From Chlamydiia bacterium (GTDB lineage: Bacteria > Chlamydiota > Chlamydiia > Chlamydiales > GCA-2402025), in assembly GCA_030427725.1 (NCBI GenBank), contig JAUICV010000002.1:448436-512435 (forward strand): a stretch of 64,000 nt of DNA, given 5' to 3'. Of this stretch, positions 17,770-27,170 are shown piece by piece. The notes below the pieces were generated by a model that worked only from the letters and a program-made list of their open reading frames with translations, ran no database searches and was not told the origin of the DNA. Position 1 is the first letter of the stretch. Every line of letters begins with the position of its first letter. The position numbers and the translations under genes were made by a program.

Positions 17770-18261
17770 ATGGCAAAGAAGAAGAATAAACAAGAAGAAT
17801 TTGAGTCTGAATTCGAAGAAAAAGTCCTTTACATAAACAGATGTTCTAAGGTTGTAAAAGGTGGTAGAAAATTTAGTTTTTCTGCACTTGTCTTAGTTGG
17901 TGATGGAAAAGGAAAAGTTGGCATCGGTTTTGCAAAAGCTAATGAAGTATCTGATGCTATAAAGAAAGGCGGAGAAGCTGCTAAGAAAAACATTGTTTCT
18001 TTTGAAATGCAAGGAACAACAATTCCACATGAGATTACGGTCTCTTGGGACGGAGCAAAAGTAATGCTCAAACCAGCACCAGAGGGGACTGGGGTTATAG
18101 CAGGTTCAAAAGTAAGAGCTGTTCTTGAACTTGGTGGGTTGAAAGATATCGTTACTAAAAGTTTAGGATCTAACAATCCTATTAACCAAGTTAAAGCAAC
18201 ATTTAAGGCTCTAACTGAATTAAGAAACAGAAAGCAGTGTCTTGAATTAAGAGGAATATAA
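17770..18261 (+). CDS. rpsE: 30S ribosomal protein S5
   Basis: 163 residues. The RNA-binding start [20 protein letters not shown], the glycine-rich [14 protein letters not shown] and the C-terminal [18 protein letters not shown] identify S5. It helps control decoding accuracy. Confidence 0.97.
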   Translation: MAKKKNKQEEFESEFEEKVLYINRCSKVVKGGRKFSFSALVLVGDGKGKVGIGFAKANEVSDAIKKGGEAAKKNIVSFEMQGTTIPHEITVSWDGAKVMLKPAPEGTGVIAGSKVRAVLELGGLKDIVTKSLGSNNPINQVKATFKALTELRNRKQCLELRGI

Positions 18262-18266
18262 ATACA

Positions 18267-18719
18267 ATGGTTGCCCTAAATTTACTCAAGGACTCTTCAA
18301 GAGTCTCAAAGAAAAGCAAAAGAGTTGGTAGAGGTCCAGGTTCTAACAAAGGTAAAACTTGTGGAAGAGGGACAAAGGGAGATAAAGCTAGATCAGGTTA
18401 TAAAAGAAGACACGGTCAAGAAGGTGGACAGTTACCTCTTTTTAAAAAGCTACCACATAGAGGATTTTCAAATGCTAGGTTTAGAGTAGTACCCTTTTCA
18501 ATTAATCTAGGGCTTATAAATGAGCTTTTTGAAGATGGAGAAAAGGTTAATGCTGAAACTCTTATAGCAAAAGGATTCCCTAAAACGAAGTTAGGTACAG
18601 GTTTAAAAATTTTGGCAGTAGGCGAGTTAACTAAAAAAGTAGTCGTTGAAGCTTCAAGTATCTCAAAAAATGCAATAAAAAAACTTGAAGCAAATAAAAT
18701 AGAGTTTAAACTTGTCTAA
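18267..18719 (+). CDS. rplO: 50S ribosomal protein L15
   Basis: 150 residues. The glycine- and lysine-rich N-terminal part (GRGPGSNKGKTCGRGTKGDK) and GQEGGQLPLFKKLPHRGFSN are typical. Directly upstream of secY, as in most bacteria. Confidence 0.96.
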   Translation: MVALNLLKDSSRVSKKSKRVGRGPGSNKGKTCGRGTKGDKARSGYKRRHGQEGGQLPLFKKLPHRGFSNARFRVVPFSINLGLINELFEDGEKVNAETLIAKGFPKTKLGTGLKILAVGELTKKVVVEASSISKNAIKKLEANKIEFKLV

Positions 18720-18739
18720 AACTTAACTCAAAAGAAGAC

Positions 18740-20119
18740 GTGGATATGATAAGCGCACTGAAAAGAATTTTTGCCGTTAAAGAGCTTAAAGAAAAAATCT
18801 ATTTTACACTTATGATGTTATTGGTATGTAGGATTGGTGCTTACATACCGGTACCAGGAATCGACAGTGAAGAAGCTGTAAAAATTTTCCAGTCTGCAAC
18901 TGGAGGCGGACAGAATCTATTTCAATTGCTAAGTATTTTTACTGGTGGTGCCTTTTCCCAGATGACAATCATAGCATTGGGGGTGGTGCCATATATCACG
19001 TCTTCAATTGTGATGCAGATGTTAATGGCTCTTGTGCCATCTATGCAAAGAGAAATGAGAGAGAACCAAGAAATTGGAAGAAGAAAAATGGGGAAAAGAA
19101 CAAGACTTCTTACCCTATGTTTGGCTCTATTTCAATCATGGATTTATGCACGATATGCCTACCAAATGAATATCTCGCATCCAGGAATTATTTTAAGTCA
19201 AATGACTGAAATGACAATGTTTGGTGCTCCTGTGCTATTCTTTATTGTGTTCATGTTGACAATGACAACAGGAACTCTTTTCTTGATGTGGATTGGAGAG
19301 CAAATAACTGAAAAAGGTATTGGAAATGGTATTAGTTTGATCATTACAATAGGAATCTTATCGTCCTTCCCTTCTATTGTTGGGAACATGATTAAGCAAA
19401 TGAATTTGGACTCTCAAGAACCAGGACAATTGTCTATTTCATCATTCGTAGTCTTAATGAGCATATTTGTGATGATAATTGTTGGTACAATACTTATCAT
19501 ACAAGGTCAGAGGAAAATACCTCTTCAGTATGCTAGAAGAGTTGTAGGAAGGCATGAAGTGCAAGGCAGCAATGCCTATATACCGCTTAAGTTAAACTAT
19601 GCAGGGGTTATCCCAGTGATATTTGCGTCGGCGTTTTTGATGTTTCCTGCGACAATAGCACAAATATTAGGAAGAAATTCTTGGCTTGGATCATTAGCTT
19701 CAATGCTTGCGCCTGGGTCCTGGACATATACTGTAGTGTATGTGTCGTTAATTATTTTCTTTACATATTTTTGGACAGCTACTCAGTTTCATCCAGAACA
19801 GATAGCGTCAGATATGAAGAGAAATGGAGCTTTTATACCTGGAGTAAGACAAGGTAAACCAACTCAAGAATATTTAGAATCATCTATGAACAAGATTACC
19901 TTAGCAGGAGCGCTAGCTTTAGCGATCATTGCTATACTACCAACAATCATAGGGAAGCTATTAGGAGTTGATGCGACTATTAGCCATTTCTTTGGAGGGA
20001 CATCCCTTTTGATTCTGGTAGGTGTTGTTTTGGATACAATGAAACAAATTGAATCGCACCTAATTATGAAAAGATACGATGGCTTTATGAAAAAAGGTCG
20101 GATATCTGGAAGAATATAG
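18740..20119 (+). CDS. secY: Protein translocase subunit SecY
   Basis: 459 residues with ten predicted membrane segments; the channel of the Sec translocon. The first segment is preceded by KELKEKIYFTLMMLLVCRIG and the plug region YIPVPGID. The conserved cytoplasmic loop GQRKIPLQYARRVVGR and the later GAFIPGVRQGKPTQEYLESS are present. The start is GTG at 18740; an ATG two codons later is equally possible. Confidence 0.97.
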   Translation: MDMISALKRIFAVKELKEKIYFTLMMLLVCRIGAYIPVPGIDSEEAVKIFQSATGGGQNLFQLLSIFTGGAFSQMTIIALGVVPYITSSIVMQMLMALVPSMQREMRENQEIGRRKMGKRTRLLTLCLALFQSWIYARYAYQMNISHPGIILSQMTEMTMFGAPVLFFIVFMLTMTTGTLFLMWIGEQITEKGIGNGISLIITIGILSSFPSIVGNMIKQMNLDSQEPGQLSISSFVVLMSIFVMIIVGTILIIQGQRKIPLQYARRVVGRHEVQGSNAYIPLKLNYAGVIPVIFASAFLMFPATIAQILGRNSWLGSLASMLAPGSWTYTVVYVSLIIFFTYFWTATQFHPEQIASDMKRNGAFIPGVRQGKPTQEYLESSMNKITLAGALALAIIAILPTIIGKLLGVDATISHFFGGTSLLILVGVVLDTMKQIESHLIMKRYDGFMKKGRISGRI

Positions 20120-20187
20120 TTACACTATTGAATTCATAAGCTAATTTTGTTAAACTTGGTGCCACTTTTAAAAAAAGGATTACATAT

Positions 20188-20556
20188 ATGCCAAGAGTGA
20201 TAGGAATCGACATTCCTGAGAAGAAAAAGCTGTTTATTAGCCTTACTTATATTTATGGAATTGGAAGAAAGGTTTCTTTAGAGATCATTGAAAAATTGAG
20301 ACTAAATCCAGATATGAGAGCTCATGAACTAACTTCAGATCAAATCTCTCAAATCAACTCGATGTTACAATCAGAATATATTGTTGAAGGGGATCTGAGA
20401 AGACAGGTTCAGAACAATATTAAGCGCTTGATCTCTATCAATAGTTATAGAGGAATGAGACATAGACAAGGGCTTCCTACGAGAGGGCAAAAAACAAAAT
20501 GTAACTCTCGTACTAGAAAAGGTAAAAAGAAAACAGTTGCCAATAAGAAAAAATAG
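20188..20556 (+). CDS. rpsM: 30S ribosomal protein S13
   Basis: 122 residues. RVIGIDIPEKKKLFISLTYI at the start and SYRGMRHRQGLPTRGQKTK near the end are family signatures. rpmJ (L36), often between secY and rpsM, is not found in the 68-bp gap. Confidence 0.97.
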   Translation: MPRVIGIDIPEKKKLFISLTYIYGIGRKVSLEIIEKLRLNPDMRAHELTSDQISQINSMLQSEYIVEGDLRRQVQNNIKRLISINSYRGMRHRQGLPTRGQKTKCNSRTRKGKKKTVANKKK

Positions 20557-20577
20557 ATAAATTAGAGAGGTTGCATT

Positions 20578-20997
20578 TTGGCAAAGAAAGAACAAAAAAA
20601 AACTATGAAAAACAAAGCGCTTGTTAAAACTAAGAAAAAGTTTCAGCGTTCTGTTCCTAGTGGAGTTGTAAACGTTAAATCTACTTTTAACAACACAATT
20701 ATCACAATCACAGACCCTGCAGGGAATGTAATATCTTGGTCGTCAGCTGGGAAAACCAATTTTACAGGGTCTAGAAAATCATCCGCATATGCTGCAACAG
20801 TTGCTGCTCAAGATGCAGCTAAGTTAGCTAGTGGATATGGTTTAAAAGAAGTTGAAGTTAACCTCAGAGGGCCAGGAGCCGGAAGAGAGTCTGCTGTTAG
20901 AGGATTACAAAGCGCTGGGCTAACAATATCTGTTATCAGAGACCTTACGCCAGTACCTCACAATGGTTGTAGAGCAAGAAAGCGTAGAAGAGTTTAA
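20578..20997 (+). CDS. rpsK: 30S ribosomal protein S11
   Basis: 139 residues. [20 protein letters not shown] and the C-terminal [24 protein letters not shown] end (here [13 protein letters not shown]) identify S11. It starts at a TTG (20578) with AGAGAGG upstream, and has a lysine-rich N-terminal extension. Confidence 0.96.
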   Translation: MAKKEQKKTMKNKALVKTKKKFQRSVPSGVVNVKSTFNNTIITITDPAGNVISWSSAGKTNFTGSRKSSAYAATVAAQDAAKLASGYGLKEVEVNLRGPGAGRESAVRGLQSAGLTISVIRDLTPVPHNGCRARKRRRV

Positions 20998-21020
20998 TTG
21001 ATCATTAAGGAGTAAATTAT

Positions 21021-22121
21021 ATGCCAGTCAAGTATGGCAAATTTGAACTGCCCACAAAAATTAAGTTAGATGAAGCTGATAAGACAGAGACTTTTGCCAG
21101 ATTCGTCGCGGAGCCCTTTGAAAGAGGATTCGGTCATACAATTGGAAATGCTCTGAGACGTATTTTGTTAACATCGATGGAAGCTCCAGCAATTATCTCA
21201 GTACGGTTTGAAGATGTTCCTCATGAATATACAGCTATTGATGGTGTTATAGAGGATATGACTCATGTGATTCTTAACATCAAAGGAGCTTTGTTAAGAA
21301 AATTACCTTCTGATGATGAAGCTTTTTCAAGAGATACAAAGAATATCTCAACAAACCTGGAAATCACTCAGGAACAATTAAACGAGAATAATGGGCAGTA
21401 TTCCGTGAAATTGAGAGATATAGTTGGAAAAACTGATTTTGATATCGTTAATCCAGATCTACATATCTTTACAGCTACAAAGCCTATGTCTAAACGTATT
21501 GATCTGAAAGTAGCTTTTGGAAGAGGATATGTACCATCTGAAAGACATGAAATTTCGAGCAAAGGGGTTGATGAAATTTTAATTGATTCAACATTTTCTC
21601 CAGTCCGTGTTGTTAGTTATTTTGTAGAACATACGAGAGTTGGACAAGATACTGATTTTGATAGACTTGTTTTAGAAGTAACTACTGATGGAAGAATTTC
21701 ACCGCATGAAGCGTTAAACTATGCTACTCAGATAGGAATTCATCATTTTGAAGTTTTTGATGCTATAAAACTACAGTCTATAACTTTTGATTCTGGTGAA
21801 TCAGAAGAGGATTCAGATAAAGATGCTCTATTAGCTAAGTTATCGCTTAAAATTAATGAAATTGAACTTTCAGTTAGATCTACAAATTGCCTCTCACAGG
21901 CTAATATTGATACAATCGCTGAGCTTGTTGTCATGCCAGAATCTGACATGCTTCGTTTTAGAAACTTTGGTAAAAAATCTTTAAATGAAATCAAGGCGAA
22001 ATTAGACGATATGGGTCTTTCTCTAGGAATGGATCTGAGTAGATATGCAATCAATAAAGATAACGTGAAAGATATTGTTCAGCAGTATCTAAATGAAAAA
22101 TTAGGGAAAGAATCGGTATGA
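21021..22121 (+). CDS. rpoA: RNA polymerase alpha subunit
   Basis: 366 residues, slightly longer than E. coli alpha (329). The N-domain dimer region shows [23 protein letters not shown] sequence ([20 protein letters not shown]). The C-domain has the helix-hairpin-helix [20 protein letters not shown] that contacts DNA and activators. Its TGA overlaps the rplQ ATG. Confidence 0.97.
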   Translation: MPVKYGKFELPTKIKLDEADKTETFARFVAEPFERGFGHTIGNALRRILLTSMEAPAIISVRFEDVPHEYTAIDGVIEDMTHVILNIKGALLRKLPSDDEAFSRDTKNISTNLEITQEQLNENNGQYSVKLRDIVGKTDFDIVNPDLHIFTATKPMSKRIDLKVAFGRGYVPSERHEISSKGVDEILIDSTFSPVRVVSYFVEHTRVGQDTDFDRLVLEVTTDGRISPHEALNYATQIGIHHFEVFDAIKLQSITFDSGESEEDSDKDALLAKLSLKINEIELSVRSTNCLSQANIDTIAELVVMPESDMLRFRNFGKKSLNEIKAKLDDMGLSLGMDLSRYAINKDNVKDIVQQYLNEKLGKESV

Positions 22122-22543
22122 GACATGCTAAAAGAACCTTTAAAGTAGGAAGAAACTCTTCTCACAGAAAAGCTTTAGTGGCAAATTTATTAAAGTCTTT
22201 GGTTGAGCACGGTAAAATTGAAACGACTGTGACAAAAGCTAAAGAGCTAAGAAGACATGCGGATAAAATGGTTACCTTGGCAAAAAAGGGAACATTAGCT
22301 TCTAGAAGACTTGCGATTTCAAGAATGAACATTTCTTTTAATCCACTTACGTCTAAAGAAGCTAGAAAAGCTAAAGCGGGTGATTTTTCTTCTTACAATA
22401 CAGATAGAAAAGTTATTGGGATCTTATTTAATGATTTAGGTAAACGATTTGCTGAAAGAAACGGTGGGTATACTAGAATCATAAGAACAGATACTCGTAG
22501 AGGTGACAACGCGCCAAAATGTATTATTGAGTTCGTTTCATAA
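22118..22543 (+). CDS. rplQ: 50S ribosomal protein L17
   Basis: 141 residues beginning [19 protein letters not shown], with GNGGYTRI-type sequence near the end ([19 protein letters not shown]). It is the last gene of the ribosomal cluster; a strong terminator follows 30 bp later. Confidence 0.97.
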   Translation: MRHAKRTFKVGRNSSHRKALVANLLKSLVEHGKIETTVTKAKELRRHADKMVTLAKKGTLASRRLAISRMNISFNPLTSKEARKAKAGDFSSYNTDRKVIGILFNDLGKRFAERNGGYTRIIRTDTRRGDNAPKCIIEFVS

Positions 22544-22572
22544 AGCAGTTCTAGAAGCTTTATCTGATATAT

Positions 22573-22606
22573 AAACACTTTGGGATTTCTCAAAGTGTTT
22601 TTTTTT
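22573..22606 (+). terminator. Rho-independent terminator after rplQ
   Basis: A perfect 10-bp stem (AAACACTTTG at 22573-22582 with CAAAGTGTTT at 22591-22600), 8-base loop and a run of T ends the rplC-rplQ transcription unit. Confidence 0.88.
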
Positions 22607-22684
22607 GCCAATTTGTCCCTTTACATCTCAGCTGTGTCTCCAGTAATATTCAAGTAAAGGATATTGATTGAAGGTGATGAGCTT

Positions 22685-23698
22685 ATGGGAAAAGTAAGAG
22701 TTGCTATTAATGGTTTTGGTCGGATCGGAAGGTCTGTTTTTAAGAGATTAGTTAATTCAGATGTATTTGAAGTAGTTGCAATTAATGATTTGGTTAGAGC
22801 TGAGAATTTAGCCTATCTACTTAAATATGATTCGATTCACGGAAGATTTCTAAGTAATGTGAGTATAGATGGTGATTTTTTAATTGTTGATCAGCACAAA
22901 ATTAAGGTTCTTTTCGAAAAAGATCCAAAGAGCCTTCCCTGGAAGGAGCTTGCAGTTGATTATGTAGTAGAATCAACTGGCTTATTTACAAAGATTGATG
23001 ATGCTAAGATTCACATATCCTCTGGTGCAAAAAGAGTTATTATTACAGCTCCGGGTAAAGGAGATATGCCAACATTTGTAATGGGAGTTAATCATAAACT
23101 TTATGATCCAGCCCTGCACACAATTGTTTCAAATGCCTCTTGCACCACCAATTGTTTAGCTCCTATAGTTAAGGTTTTGCTAGACAACTTTGGTATAGAT
23201 GAGGGGCTAATGACAACTGTTCATGCGATGACTGCAACTCAACCAACACAAGATGGTCCTTCAAAAAAAGATTTAAGGGGCGGCAGAAGTGCCACCTTAA
23301 ATATTATTCCGGCATCGACTGGTGCTGCTAAGGCTGTTGGTCTTTGCATCCCAGAAATAGCTGGAAAGTTGACTGGAATGGCTTTTAGGGTTCCTACAGC
23401 CGATGTTTCTGTAGTAGACTTAACAGTTAAGCTGACTAAATCAACTTCATATGATATGATTGCTAAAGCGATGAAGGATGCCTCTGAAAACGACATGAAA
23501 GGTGTTTTAGGCTATACAGAGGAGCCTGTAGTATCTTCTGATTTCTTAGGCTCAACATATTCATCTATTTTCGATAAAGGAGCGGGAATTGCTCTTAACG
23601 ATAGGTTTTACAAAATAGTATCCTGGTATGACAATGAAATAGGATATTCCGAAAGAGTTATAGATCTTATCCATTTCATGGCTCAAAATGAGAGTTGA
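22685..23698 (+). CDS. gapA: Glyceraldehyde-3-phosphate dehydrogenase
   Basis: A 337-residue cytosolic glycolytic enzyme. The NAD-binding start is [18 protein letters not shown], the catalytic cysteine is C153 in [12 protein letters not shown] and the assisting histidine H180 in [36 protein letters not shown] closes the protein. I chose the ATG at 22685, which gives the normal N-terminus; an in-frame TTG at 22664 would add seven residues. Its place after rplQ matches Chlamydia. Confidence 0.96.
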   Translation: MGKVRVAINGFGRIGRSVFKRLVNSDVFEVVAINDLVRAENLAYLLKYDSIHGRFLSNVSIDGDFLIVDQHKIKVLFEKDPKSLPWKELAVDYVVESTGLFTKIDDAKIHISSGAKRVIITAPGKGDMPTFVMGVNHKLYDPALHTIVSNASCTTNCLAPIVKVLLDNFGIDEGLMTTVHAMTATQPTQDGPSKKDLRGGRSATLNIIPASTGAAKAVGLCIPEIAGKLTGMAFRVPTADVSVVDLTVKLTKSTSYDMIAKAMKDASENDMKGVLGYTEEPVVSSDFLGSTYSSIFDKGAGIALNDRFYKIVSWYDNEIGYSERVIDLIHFMAQNES

Positions 23699-23736
23699 AG
23701 GCCAGATTTTTAAACATTTAAAGAAAGGTATAGACT

Positions 23737-24630
23737 GTGAATTTCACAAGAGAGCCGATTATTGAAACGATTATTACGGCAAAAGATGGTAATAAGTTAA
23801 CTTTAAGAAATAGTAAGGGCGGAAGTTCTGATGAGTATTCAGTAGATGCAATTGAAGTTGTATCGTTTGGAGCATCTTTATTTTTTAGATCTTTAGAAAG
23901 GCCTAAGTCTTTTTTACTACCAGTAACAGATTATGAAGTTATTGAGTCTAAAGAGACTAGAGTTGTCTTAAAAAATGCTCCACTTGAAAAATCTATTAAG
24001 ATTGGTGGTGGAAGGACAAAAAATGCTAAAGAGGCTCCTTCTGAAAACTCTGATGATTCAAGCGATGCCGACAAGCCTAAAAGAAAGAAAACAACTAGAA
24101 AACGTAAGGTTGCGTCTGAGACAAAACCTGAGCAGTCGAAAGAAGCGCCTCAGGAAAAAGCTAAAGATGAGACACCAAAAGCTGAGCAAAAGCCGAAAGA
24201 GAAGCAAACTGATTCAAAAGGATTAGATAATTCTCAGGTTTCTTCCTCTATGTTTAAAAGTTTACTTCCACCTCCTCCAACTCTTATTAAAAGAGAAGAG
24301 GTCGTATTGGGTGAGAAAAATGATAAAGACAAGGAAGTTTTTGTTGAAGACTCTATGGAAAAGCCGACTCCTCAAGAGAAAAAAGAGGAAGTAAAAGAGG
24401 CTGAAGCAGAGAAAAAAACTGAAGCAAAATCTGATGATCAAAATCAACTACCTCCTTCTTCTGGAGCTTCTGCAGGAGATGAGACTCCTAGGTATCATGC
24501 AATTCCGGGTCTTGAAAAAGCGAACGAAAAACCACCAGAAGAAAAGAAAGAAGAAGAGAAATCACCAGAGGAAGATAAGACGGAAAAATCTTCAATTCCT
24601 TTTAATGCAGAAAATAAGTTTGCATTTTAG
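23737..24630 (+). CDS. Conserved chlamydial hypothetical protein with charged disordered tail
   Basis: 297 residues. Residues 1-90 look folded (IIETIITAKDGNKLTLRNSK, then EVVSFGASLFFRSLERPKSF). The rest is a low-complexity region of Lys, Glu, Pro and Ser with a conserved-looking island KSLLPPPPTLIKREEVVLG at about 180. It has the position of CT504 in C. trachomatis, directly after gapA, and is probably its counterpart. No enzymatic motif is visible and function is unknown. Start is a GTG with AAAGAAAGG upstream. Confidence 0.72.
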   Translation: MNFTREPIIETIITAKDGNKLTLRNSKGGSSDEYSVDAIEVVSFGASLFFRSLERPKSFLLPVTDYEVIESKETRVVLKNAPLEKSIKIGGGRTKNAKEAPSENSDDSSDADKPKRKKTTRKRKVASETKPEQSKEAPQEKAKDETPKAEQKPKEKQTDSKGLDNSQVSSSMFKSLLPPPPTLIKREEVVLGEKNDKDKEVFVEDSMEKPTPQEKKEEVKEAEAEKKTEAKSDDQNQLPPSSGASAGDETPRYHAIPGLEKANEKPPEEKKEEEKSPEEDKTEKSSIPFNAENKFAF

Positions 24631-24645
24631 TGTATGAGTTTTATA

Positions 24646-24680
24646 GAGCGTGAACTGTTAGTTTCACGCTCTTTTTTTTT
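24646..24680 (+). terminator. Rho-independent terminator after the CT504-like gene
   Basis: GAGCGTGAAC at 24646-24655 pairs with GTTTCACGCTC at 24661-24671 (one bulged base), followed by nine T. It closes the gapA/CT504-like unit just ahead of the tRNA gene. Confidence 0.88.
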
Positions 24681-24744
24681 ATCTTATTCTTGATAGATAA
24701 GTATGATCTGAGTAAACTAACGGCAGTTTTTAGCACATCCCTAA

Positions 24745-24827
24745 GCCCGGATGGTGGAATGGTAGACACAAGGGACTTAAAATCCCTTGACCTTTTGGTC
24801 GTGCAGGTTCAAGTCCTGTTCCGGGCA
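24745..24827 (+). tRNA. tRNA-Leu (anticodon UAA)
   Basis: An 83-nt cloverleaf. The acceptor stem pairs GCCCGGA with TCCGGGC, and the discriminator base is A, as usual for tRNA-Leu. The anticodon stem is AGGGA/TCCCT with loop CTTAAAA, giving anticodon TAA at 24778-24780. A long variable arm (GACCTTTTGGTC) marks a class II tRNA. GGTTCAAGTCC is the T arm. CCA is not encoded. It stands at the boundary between the conserved block and the accessory region. Confidence 0.96.
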
Positions 24828-24933
24828 TTTTCTTGTATCATAATTTAAAACTAATCGCATTTAGAAAGTTACTATAGATGGGTCGTTTGGTTAGATTTTC
24901 TAACTAGCAGCTTGTATTAATAAAGGCAGAAAT

Positions 24934-25326
24934 ATGAGTACAGTTGAAAAACGGGTGGAAGGATTATTAGAAGATCCTTGCTGTATTTGTTTTGAAAAAA
25001 TTGATACGTTAGCAACAGAAGATAAAGACAAGGCTACAGCACTACCATGTGAGCATATCTTTCATAGCGAGTGTATCCAAGAGTGGTTAAGACAAAGATC
25101 TACCTGTCCTTTGTGTAGAACTTTGGCTAGAGATTCTTCTTCTGAAATTAATGATAGTTCTATTTCGCAAGAGACAGAAGATGATCAGCTTCTAGGAAGA
25201 ATTAGACAAACTATTTTAGAAAGAAGAATTCGAGTCGTTTCACTCACAGACAACTCGGTACTTGGAGATGGAGCTAGAAAAGTACATAACGCTGTCTCGA
25301 AGGTCTTTGTGTGGAGTAAATTTTAA
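24934..25326 (+). CDS. RING-H2 zinc finger protein, candidate E3 ubiquitin ligase effector
   Basis: A 130-residue protein with a complete C3H2C3 RING-H2 finger: C16, C19, C39, H41, H44, C47, C58 and C61. The residues that usually contact the E2 enzyme are also there: I18 between the first cysteines, W51, and P59 before the last cysteine. RING-H2 domains are essentially eukaryotic, and bacteria have no ubiquitin system, so a role on host ubiquitin after secretion is the natural inference. There is no Sec signal, which would suit type III secretion. The C-terminal ~65 residues (KVHNAVSKVFVWSKF at the end) are unassigned. A single gene on its own after the tRNA. Confidence 0.85.
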   Translation: MSTVEKRVEGLLEDPCCICFEKIDTLATEDKDKATALPCEHIFHSECIQEWLRQRSTCPLCRTLARDSSSEINDSSISQETEDDQLLGRIRQTILERRIRVVSLTDNSVLGDGARKVHNAVSKVFVWSKF

Positions 25327-25359
25327 TTTATTGTCTTAATACGTCTGTAAAATGTTCTT

Positions 25360-25392
25360 TTGACAACTGGATTAAGAGTTAGTTAGTATAAT
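25360..25392 (+). promoter_or_regulatory. Weak promoter candidate for the pentapeptide-repeat gene
   Basis: TTGACA at 25360-25365 and TATAAT at 25387-25392 are both perfect, but 21 bp apart instead of 16-18. The spacing makes it a weak or factor-dependent promoter, or chance. Confidence 0.35.
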
Positions 25393-25413
25393 CTGTTTGT
25401 TAGAGAGGTTAGT

Positions 25414-25977
25414 ATGAGAACAGAGAATCAAACCATTCTTAAGGAGAGTTTCGATGCTCAGTCTTTGATGAAGGCTGAATTTTCTGAGTGCGTTTTTGAA
25501 AACTGTAGCTTTAAAGAAACAGACTTTCGTAATGCTAGCTTTTCTGAATGTGTTTTTAAGGGCTGTAATCTTCATCTAGTAAAAATGGATGGCTGTTCGT
25601 ATAAGGACGTAATTTTTGAAGAATGTAAGATTGTGGCAGGGGATTTTTATAAAGCTGACCTGCACTTGCTATTAGTTCAGTTCAAAAGGTGTGCTTTAAT
25701 TGGGTGCAACTTTTCTTCAATGAAACTTAAAATGACCAATTTTTCTGAGAGTAAAATCAAAGATTGTATTTTTACAGAGGCTCAACTCTCAGGAGCTAAT
25801 TTTAAAGAAACAGACCTGTTGGGGTCCATCTTCCATCAGACGGACTTATCTAATGCAAACTTTACTAACGCTATAAACTACTCTATTGATCCAAAAACTA
25901 ACATTTTGAGAAAGGCTAAATTCTCTGTTCCTGAAGTGGTGTCTTTGTTAAGCGCTTTTGATATTCAAATTTCCTAA
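25414..25977 (+). CDS. Pentapeptide-repeat protein
   Basis: 187 residues built from A(D/N)LXX- and F-centred pentapeptide repeats over about residues 20-150 (FSECVFENCSFKETDFRNAS, ANFKETDLLGSIFHQTDLSN). These form a right-handed square beta-helix. The end (YSIDPKTNILRKAKFSVPEV and on to FDIQIS) resembles the C-terminal helix of McbG/Qnr-type proteins, which can mimic DNA and protect gyrase. Whether this one does so is unknown. No signal peptide. Starts at ATG after AGAGAGGTTAGT. Confidence 0.85.
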   Translation: MRTENQTILKESFDAQSLMKAEFSECVFENCSFKETDFRNASFSECVFKGCNLHLVKMDGCSYKDVIFEECKIVAGDFYKADLHLLLVQFKRCALIGCNFSSMKLKMTNFSESKIKDCIFTEAQLSGANFKETDLLGSIFHQTDLSNANFTNAINYSIDPKTNILRKAKFSVPEVVSLLSAFDIQIS

Positions 25978-25996
25978 GTTATAGAGATTTTGTTTA

Positions 25997-26055
25997 TTTC
26001 TCTTGAGGTTCAAAATGCTTCTGGTCTATACAGAAATGCATTTTGAACAGAGAAA
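25997..26055. promoter_or_regulatory. Long palindrome/hairpin ahead of the exported methyltransferase gene
   Basis: Three nested arms pair: TTTCTCT (25997) with AGAGAAA (26049), GTTCAAAATGC (26008) with GCATTTTGAAC (26038), and TTCTG (26019) with CAGAA (26031), around a 7-base loop. No T run follows, so it is not an ordinary terminator. It ends ten bases before the GGAGGA ribosome site of the next gene. It could act as operator, leader hairpin or processing site. Confidence 0.55.
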
Positions 26056-26072
26056 GCCGGTTTTGGAGGACT

Positions 26073-27011
26073 ATGAAAACGAAATATCTATCTATAATTA
26101 CCTTTGTTTTTTTGAGTGTTTTTGCCTTTAGTGAGATTAATCACCATACAGATGGAACTTCTTACTCAGAGCAGGGTGTTTTGGCTTATGAGATCAACAG
26201 ACACGGATTAGATGGTTCTTTATTCTTGGATCCATATTTTATTCCAGAGCTAGAAAAACTAGATCAGAAGCAACTGCTTGATGCCGGATGTGGAGCTGGT
26301 CCTTGGGCAATTTTTTCTGCAGAAAGAGGAGCTTATGTTTTCGGGATAGATATTCAGCCAGATATGATCAAAAGAGCAAAGCTAGCTGCAAGTAAGGCTA
26401 ATGATAATCTAAATCTAAGCTTTCTTGTAGGCAACGTCAAAAATCTTCCTTATGAGGACAATACCTTCGATGCGGCTATTAGCATAAATGTGGGTTGTAA
26501 TTTACCAGAAGATGTCTTTAAGGGGCATTTTGAGGAGCTTTATAGAACGTTAAAAGATGGAGGACAAGCGATTATTGCAGCTCCGGCTTCATTTGGAGTG
26601 GTTTTTACAAACGGATCAGATAATGCTCTGATAAGAGGAAAAATTGATCAAGCATTAGCTACAATAGGCAATAACTTAGATCCACAGTTGATTTCTAAAG
26701 AGTTAAATGCATTAACCGACATATTAAGAGCTACCTTTGTTGTAAGACAAAATAGGCTTGTCTTAATTGAAGATGAAAGAGACCTTATCGAAGGAGAATG
26801 TATTTGGAGAAAGATACCAGGGCTGTGCGTCCCTAATTATTACCACTCAGAAGATAGCTATGAACAACAAATAGAGGCAGCAGGCTTAAAAGTAGTTAAA
26901 GTTAATAGAGCTAAATTTGACTCTAAAAATCAGTGGGAAAAATATGCCGATCAATTAGGAGAAGAGTATAGTCGAGCGCATCCATTTGTTCTTTTCCACC
27001 TAAAAAAATAG
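26073..27011 (+). CDS. Exported SAM-dependent methyltransferase
   Basis: 312 residues. GGAGGA right before ATG 26073 fixes the start. The protein then opens with a signal peptide (MKTKYLSIITFVFLSVFAFS). The rest is a class I methyltransferase: LLDAGCGAGPWAIFSAERGA as SAM motif I, FGIDIQPDMI as motif II, and LPYEDNTFDAAISINVG as post-motif. Such enzymes usually work in the cytosol, where SAM is present, so an exported copy is unusual. The substrate is unknown. Possible explanations are translocation into the host cell or a misleading hydrophobic N-terminus. Confidence 0.82.
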   Translation: MKTKYLSIITFVFLSVFAFSEINHHTDGTSYSEQGVLAYEINRHGLDGSLFLDPYFIPELEKLDQKQLLDAGCGAGPWAIFSAERGAYVFGIDIQPDMIKRAKLAASKANDNLNLSFLVGNVKNLPYEDNTFDAAISINVGCNLPEDVFKGHFEELYRTLKDGGQAIIAAPASFGVVFTNGSDNALIRGKIDQALATIGNNLDPQLISKELNALTDILRATFVVRQNRLVLIEDERDLIEGECIWRKIPGLCVPNYYHSEDSYEQQIEAAGLKVVKVNRAKFDSKNQWEKYADQLGEEYSRAHPFVLFHLKK

Positions 27012-27037
27012 TAGATCTATAAGAAACAGTTCTAGAA

Positions 27038-27070
27038 GGGGATATCTTTAATCAGATTTCCTCTTTTTTT
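27038..27070 (+). terminator. Imperfect terminator after the exported methyltransferase gene
   Basis: GGGGATATC (27038-27046) can pair imperfectly with GATTTCCTC (27055-27063), followed by seven T. Mismatches make it a weaker call. Confidence 0.4.
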
Positions 27071-27079
27071 TAAATTTTG

Positions 27080-27105
27080 GTAAAAGTTGATGATTGTCTT
27101 GATGG
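27080..27105. repeat. 26-bp exact repeat, copy 1
   Basis: This 26-bp sequence is identical to 28634-28659, about 1.55 kb downstream in the same orientation. Here it lies about 65 bp upstream of the hypothetical gene at 27171, so it may be part of a promoter. On the minus strand it can also be read as a short coding remnant. Confidence 0.85.
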
Positions 27106-27170
27106 TAAAATAATATATTCTTTACCTTGTTTTAGTTGTAATTTCAAAATTGAAAAACGGGAGTGATTGT

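Noticed and set aside
15853..18266. Loss of rpsN and rpmD from the ribosomal cluster as a novelty
   Set aside because: Chlamydia has the same arrangement with these genes elsewhere or absent, so it is lineage-typical.
24745..24827. tRNA-Leu as a used integration site
   Set aside because: No duplicate of the tRNA 3' end and no integrase gene were found in the window, so this remains only a possibility.
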